A stretch of 64,000 bases of DNA. Origin: Maribellus luteus (GTDB lineage Bacteria; Bacteroidota; Bacteroidia; Bacteroidales; Prolixibacteraceae). Each line of letters opens with the position of its first letter. The stretch's first letter is position 1. The notes beneath the pieces are model-generated. The model saw only the letters and a program-made list of their open reading frames with translations. It was not told where the DNA came from and did not search any database. The stretch covers positions 1 to 64,000 of the forward strand of contig NZ_QWGR01000006.1 in the NCBI RefSeq assembly GCF_003576475.1. Reading direction: 5' to 3'. Of the stretch, positions 60,252 to 64,000 are shown in pieces. A program made the translations under genes and the position numbers.

Positions 60252-61304
60252 ATGACTGATCTGAAATACACGATAAAAGATTTTAAAAGCGAAAATGAAA
60301 TCCGGTGGTGTGCCGGATGTGGCGACTTTGCCATTATAAACGCCGTACAACGTGCAATGGCCGGTTTGGGCATTCCGCGCGAAAAGTTTGCGGTTATTTC
60401 CGGTATCGGTTGTTCTTCCCGTTTCCCGTATTATATGAGTACCTATGGTTTTCATACAATTCACGGACGTGCAACAGCTGTTGCTTCGGGGGTAAAAGCT
60501 GCCAATCCTGAACTGAGTGTTTGGGTAATGACCGGCGACGGAGACTCGATGGCTATTGGTGGGAACCACTTTATTCACCTGATTCGTCGTAATTTCGATA
60601 TGAATGTGGTGGTTTTTAACAACCGCATTTACGGATTAACCAAAGGGCAGTATTCGCCTACTTCGGAGCGTGGTTTTGTAAGTAAAACTTCGCCGTTCGG
60701 AACAGTGGAAGATCCGTTTGTTCCCGGACAGTTGGTGATTGGTGCGCGCGGAACATTCTTTGGCCGCTCCATCGATGGAAACCTGAAACTGAGTCAGTCG
60801 GTTTTGGAAGGTGCTGCAGCACACAAAGGAACCTCGGTGGTGGAAGTGCTGCAAAACTGTGTGATCTTTAACAACGGTATTCATGCTGCCATTACCGACC
60901 CAAATCACCGTGCCGACCGTCAGTTGATACTGGAACATGGCAAGCCAATGCTTTTTGGTGAAGAAAACGACAAAGGGCTTATTTTTGACAAAGGCAAGTT
61001 GAAAGTGGTGAAGATAGGTGAAAACGGCGTGAAGGAATCGGATATCCTGGTTCACGATGCTTGCGAAGAAGATCCTACCTTACATTTGGCACTGATCAAC
61101 ATGAAGTTGCCCGATTTTCCGGTAGCTTTTGGTGTGATCAGAAGCGTTTCCGCGCCTGTTTACGACGTGGAAATGGAAGCTCAGATCGAGGAGGTTCAGC
61201 AAACATGTAAAATTAAGAACGTAGATCAGTTGCTACGTTCAGGAAACACCTGGGAGGTAACCGGCAATGAAAACGGTAAAGGCTCAGACCCTAAATGTCA
61301 GTAA
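60252..61304 (+). CDS. korB: 2-oxoglutarate:ferredoxin oxidoreductase, beta subunit
   Basis: A 350-residue thiamine-diphosphate-binding subunit. It starts with the iron-sulfur ligands Cys20 and Cys23 (WCAGCGDFAI). The ThDP fold motif is GDGDSMAIGGNHFIHLIRRN, followed by NNRIYGLTKGQYSPTS, the substrate-determining region of 2-oxoacid oxidoreductases. The C-terminal part has an extra segment after residue 250 (EEVQQTCKIKNVDQLL). It follows korA after 2 bp and ends just before a terminator. 2-oxoglutarate is favoured by length and domain arrangement, but other 2-oxoacids (pyruvate, branched-chain) are possible. Confidence 0.95.
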   Translation: MTDLKYTIKDFKSENEIRWCAGCGDFAIINAVQRAMAGLGIPREKFAVISGIGCSSRFPYYMSTYGFHTIHGRATAVASGVKAANPELSVWVMTGDGDSMAIGGNHFIHLIRRNFDMNVVVFNNRIYGLTKGQYSPTSERGFVSKTSPFGTVEDPFVPGQLVIGARGTFFGRSIDGNLKLSQSVLEGAAAHKGTSVVEVLQNCVIFNNGIHAAITDPNHRADRQLILEHGKPMLFGEENDKGLIFDKGKLKVVKIGENGVKESDILVHDACEEDPTLHLALINMKLPDFPVAFGVIRSVSAPVYDVEMEAQIEEVQQTCKIKNVDQLLRSGNTWEVTGNENGKGSDPKCQ

Positions 61305-61326
61305 GAAAGTTTTAAGATAATTATAG

Positions 61327-61356
61327 AAGGCTCTGTCGTTTGGCAGGGCCTTTTTT
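61327..61356 (+). terminator. Intrinsic terminator of korAB
   Basis: AAGGCTCTG / CAGGGCCTT (9 bp with a G-U pair), 8-nt loop, followed by TTTT. Confidence 0.88.
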
Positions 61357-61377
61357 ACTAGTGCCTTTGTCGACTGC

Positions 61378-62703
61378 TTATTTCCCGACACAATAAATGT
61401 TTTTAACTCCTTTTAAAATATATGCATCATTTGTGGCAGCTATGGATGACCAGAATTTGTCATCGATTGAATGAGAGCTAAGGACCTCAAACGTTCGACC
61501 AGGTTTTAATACATAGGTAAGGCCTTTTTCATCGTAAAAATAAAGCCGGTCATTGCAAATCCAGGGTGAAGCCCAGCAAGCGGCCGATTTTCCAGCACTC
61601 TTTTTGTATAGCCTTTCTCCGCTGGTGGCATCAAAACACGAGATTTCACCTCCGCGGTCGGAAAGCACGTAAAGCAAGCCGTTGTAAAGAAGGGGCGAAG
61701 GATAACAAAGGCCTGCCAGAGAATCGGACCAGGCAACAAATTCGCTGGTGCTTTCTCCAGGCGCCGGAGAAATGTTGCCTTCGGCTCCTGCCTTAACTGC
61801 GTATAGCGAACCTATGTCGCGCGGTCCGCCCGATAGTCCCAGATATATCTTTTCCTTGTCAAAAACGGGTGAAGCTACGGCTCTGCCTTTTTCAAAAGCC
61901 AGTTCCCAAATCAGTTCTCCGTTTTCCGGATTGTACGAACGCGCCAGCGACCCGAGGGTGACCAATTCTGTTCGCTGCGTGTTTTTCCAAATAACAGGTG
62001 TGGAATAAGTCGTTTTCTCATCGCGTGCCACTTTCCACTTTTCTTCGCCCGTAAGTGCGTCCAAAGCCACCAGAAAAGAACTTTCTTCGTTGTCGACCAA
62101 AACAAACAAAAGCTGCTTGTAAAGCACAGGCGAAGAACCGGTTCCCCAGCCCCTTTGTGTTTCATAGGCTCCGAGGTCTTTTTCCCAGACAAGGGTTCCG
62201 TTTAAATCATAGCAATATACTCCGTGCATACCAAAGCAAACATATACGTGTTTCCCGTCGGTAACGGGGGTTTCGCAGGCGTAGGTACTTCCGGCATGTT
62301 TTGTTATCCGCGGTTTTCCTTCGCGCGAAACAACGGTCCACAGATTCTTGCCGGTATTCAAATTCAGACAGGTTAGTTGCCACTTGTAAACATCTTCCGG
62401 TTGCGACGGCAGTGTTTCGTTCTCTTTAATGGGGGCTTTTTCTACCAGCACAGCAGATGAGTAAAAGACTTTGTCACCAAAAACGATGGGAGACGACCAG
62501 CTTTCCCCATCCATTGCTTGTGTCCAGCGGATGTTTAAACTGTCGTTCCATTCGCTTGGCAAATCTTTTCCGGCAACGATCATATCTGCTCCTGCCCCCC
62601 TGAACTGGGGCCATTCATTAGTAGTACACGCTGATAGAAAAAGTAAAATTCCCGTTGTTATGAATAAAATAGTTACGGGAAGTCGGTGGTGATTTCTTTT
62701 CAT
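61378..62703 (-). CDS. PQQ-like beta-propeller lipoprotein
   Basis: A 441-residue lipoprotein. Signal peptide with the lipobox ILLFLSAC, then WPQFRGAGADMIVAGKDLPSEWND, the typical beginning of Bacteroidota PQQ-repeat proteins. Repeats such as GEKWKVARDEKTTYSTPVIW, GELIWELAFEKGRAVASPVFDKEKIYL and GERLYKKSAG give a propeller of seven or eight blades. No quinone-binding residues are evident, so it is more likely a structural or protein-binding propeller than a dehydrogenase. It is divergent from the DUF3365 gene, with about 120 bp between them. Confidence 0.9.
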   Translation of the reverse strand: MKRNHHRLPVTILFITTGILLFLSACTTNEWPQFRGAGADMIVAGKDLPSEWNDSLNIRWTQAMDGESWSSPIVFGDKVFYSSAVLVEKAPIKENETLPSQPEDVYKWQLTCLNLNTGKNLWTVVSREGKPRITKHAGSTYACETPVTDGKHVYVCFGMHGVYCYDLNGTLVWEKDLGAYETQRGWGTGSSPVLYKQLLFVLVDNEESSFLVALDALTGEEKWKVARDEKTTYSTPVIWKNTQRTELVTLGSLARSYNPENGELIWELAFEKGRAVASPVFDKEKIYLGLSGGPRDIGSLYAVKAGAEGNISPAPGESTSEFVAWSDSLAGLCYPSPLLYNGLLYVLSDRGGEISCFDATSGERLYKKSAGKSAACWASPWICNDRLYFYDEKGLTYVLKPGRTFEVLSSHSIDDKFWSSIAATNDAYILKGVKNIYCVGK

Positions 62704-62825
62704 AGTTGTCGGTTAAGAAGTTGGTTTTGTGCATAAATTTATCAAAAAAACAAAAGCAGACAATAGCTTGTCTGTTTTGGAAATAACACCGCATTTTGAT
62801 ACATTGGTTAACTAAAAAGAATAAT

Positions 62826-63386
62826 ATGAAAATAATGCGGGTTACATGTATTTTATTGTTGATGGGCTTGTTGGCATGTCAAACAAAACCGGGTATTTCG
62901 CCTGAATCTTATCAGAAATTTCAGAAAGAAGGAGATGCGATTACTTCGCAGGTGCAGGGTGTTTTACTTTCGAATGTTGCCGGTGCCATTCAAAAAGGAG
63001 GAACTGAACACGCCGTTGAATTTTGCAACATCAAAGCCACTACTTTGGTGGATAGTTTGAGCCAGGCCTTTTCCTGCAACATCTCGCGGGTTTCAGACAG
63101 GAACCGAAATCCGGAAAATACTTTGAATAAAACCGAAGCCGAACTTTGGAAACTGTTTGCAAAGAATCCTCAGGCTGATACTTTGCTGAAGGTCAATAAT
63201 AAAATCACCTACTACAAACGCATTAATACTGCCATGCCTGCCTGTTTAAAGTGCCACGGCGATCCGGTAAATGACATCAATGGCGCTACTTTGGAAAAGA
63301 TTCAAACTTTGTATCCTCAGGATCTGGCAACCGGATACAAACTGAACGATTTCAGGGGATTGTGGAAAGTTGAGTTTACGGATTAG
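62826..63386 (+). CDS. DUF3365/Tll0287-like lipoprotein with a c-type haem motif
   Basis: 186 residues from the ATG at 62826, which starts a clean lipoprotein signal (MKIMRVTCILLLMGLLAC, Cys18). An in-frame start 30 bp earlier is less likely. The domain belongs to the Tll0287-like/DUF3365 family, found alone and as sensor domains in kinases, with EFCNIKATTLVDSLS and the haem-binding CxxCH as CLKCH (140-144). Covalent haem c at the outer face of a membrane is expected. Its electron partner is unknown. The divergent neighbour is the PQQ propeller. Confidence 0.88.
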   Translation: MKIMRVTCILLLMGLLACQTKPGISPESYQKFQKEGDAITSQVQGVLLSNVAGAIQKGGTEHAVEFCNIKATTLVDSLSQAFSCNISRVSDRNRNPENTLNKTEAELWKLFAKNPQADTLLKVNNKITYYKRINTAMPACLKCHGDPVNDINGATLEKIQTLYPQDLATGYKLNDFRGLWKVEFTD

Positions 63387-63816
63387 CTTTTGCCGCACCT
63401 CATTTAGGTTCTAAAAACATTTCAGGAGGAGAAGTATGAAGTTGTGCTAAAAAGTCGAACTTCTAGGTAGGTTTTCCTTTTTCTTGGGCTGTCCGGATAT
63501 CAAAAAGATGATTAAAAAACATCAATAACGGATAGCACAGGATGCAAAGTATATTTGTATTTAATTTCTTGTTATAGCTTATGACAGAATTACTCCGGTA
63601 ATTATTCGGAGTGTCAACGCATTGGTTACATAATAAATTGAATTCTGTGAACGTCGGCAAGGTAACGACATGTGCAGCGAAATTGTTTTTTATCGAAATA
63701 ATTGATTCTAAGGAGCTGATATTCCCGACGTTTGGTAAACTAGGACGGTTGTCATCCTTTGATATTAAACTAAGGTTGCTGAATTAAATAACGAACATTA
63801 TACTAATCTGACAAGC
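63387..63816. other. Intergenic region before the GH99-like gene
   Basis: No gene is supported; a short minus-strand frame has no ribosome-binding context or homology that I recognise. No repeat family seen elsewhere in the window occurs here. The promoter of the following gene should lie near its right end. Confidence 0.45.
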
Positions 63817-64000
63817 ATGAAAAATAGAGGTACTTTTATCGGAAAAGCAATGGCATTGCTTATTGTTCTGGGAAGTGTGTTTCCCGCACAATCGCAGCAA
63901 AAGAAAGAAACACCGCAAAGCGACTACTATGTAGCGGCGTATGTTTGGCCTTCGTGTCATGACGATCTGTTGGGAAGGGAAAAATTATGGTCGGAAGGGA
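63817..64000 (+). CDS. GH99-like domain protein, 5' part only
   Basis: The gene is cut by the end of the window; 61 codons are visible. It starts with a signal peptide (MKNRGTFIGKAMALLIVLGSVFPAQS) and continues YYVAAYVWPSCHDDLLGREKLWSEG, which resembles the N-terminus of glycoside hydrolase family 99-like (WbsX-type) proteins, where AAYYWPSYHPD and a later REKFWxEGWTEW are conserved. Such enzymes act on mannans or other polysaccharides, and many are exported lipoproteins in polysaccharide-use loci. What follows is unknown, so both product and locus are tentative. Confidence 0.6.
   Translation, partial: MKNRGTFIGKAMALLIVLGSVFPAQSQQKKETPQSDYYVAAYVWPSCHDDLLGREKLWSEG

Noticed and set aside
63463-63660. 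A 65-codon minus-strand frame in the last intergenic region
   Set aside because: No homology, no ribosome-binding or promoter signal, and low-complexity translation.
1-64000. tRNA, rRNA or transposase genes
   Set aside because: I looked through the intergenic stretches by eye and saw no cloverleaf-like sequence with a CCA-proximal pattern and no IS-type gene; a tRNAscan and covariance search would be decisive.

Overview
The window reads as chromosomal DNA of a Bacteroidota bacterium, most likely an anaerobic or facultative member of the Marinilabiliales (Prolixibacteraceae-like). This rests on gene content: a type IX secretion plug protein, a NigD-like lipoprotein, a DUF6089 barrel, an eukaryote-type (GT3) glycogen synthase and the order pdxJ / CBS / nadK / DUF6089 / uppS / bamA / ompH / ompH. 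Several genes also carry TAnnTTTG-type -7 promoter boxes, many exported proteins are lipoproteins, and strong Shine-Dalgarno sequences are few. The genus is an inference. I saw no rRNA, tRNA, CRISPR array, transposase or phage gene.

Layout. 0-1.1 kb: repeat-rich DNA without a gene. 1.1-4.1 kb (minus): overlapping thioredoxin, apbE, DUF4266 and DUF3570 genes, an extracytosolic flavinylation/redox module. 4.2-9.7 kb: an inverted-repeat element, an MscS channel, an SLC12-like transporter, a small nuclease and an SLC13 transporter. 9.8-15.2 kb: a Tat-exported Gfo/Idh/MocA (GH109-like) protein, an HExxH protein of unknown role, a group-B-like [FeFe] hydrogenase and an unknown protein. 15.4-21.6 kb (minus): complete nqrABCDEF with a recognisable promoter and terminator. 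22-31 kb: T9SS plug, PAS histidine kinase, pruA, a DivIC/FtsB-like protein, YqgE/AlgH, and a minus-strand thioredoxin-glutaredoxin fusion / thioredoxin / GroES operon. 30.4-38.2 kb: NigD-like lipoprotein, S9 peptidase, GH16 and M14 lipoproteins, a cytoplasmic oxidoreductase and malQ.

38.2-40.0 kb is a gene-free island of several unrelated repeat families: 84-bp tandem units full of GGTAAT/ATTACC, a duplicated 200-bp block holding three hairpins, a perfect 27-bp palindrome, a 20-21 bp periodic array, and a roughly 185-bp element with a second copy at 15.4 kb. Its last part shares modules with the DNA at 0-1.1 kb. It is the least explained part of the window.

40-55 kb: an HTH-cupin regulator with an acyl-CoA ligase, an alpha/beta hydrolase, pdxJ, and the envelope cluster (CBS, nadK, DUF6089, uppS, bamA, two ompH), then a small barrel, glycogen synthase and murI. 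55-64 kb: a sugar-kinase/nucleotidyltransferase pair, gamma carbonic anhydrase, korAB, a PQQ-propeller lipoprotein, a haem-binding DUF3365 lipoprotein and the start of a GH99-like gene.

Together the genes suggest sodium-coupled respiration (NQR, with ApbE for its covalent FMN), ferredoxin-linked metabolism (KOR, possibly the hydrogenase), glycogen turnover (GT3 synthase, MalQ), polysaccharide and peptide scavenging (GH16, GH109-like, GH99-like, S9, M14), and outer-membrane biogenesis.
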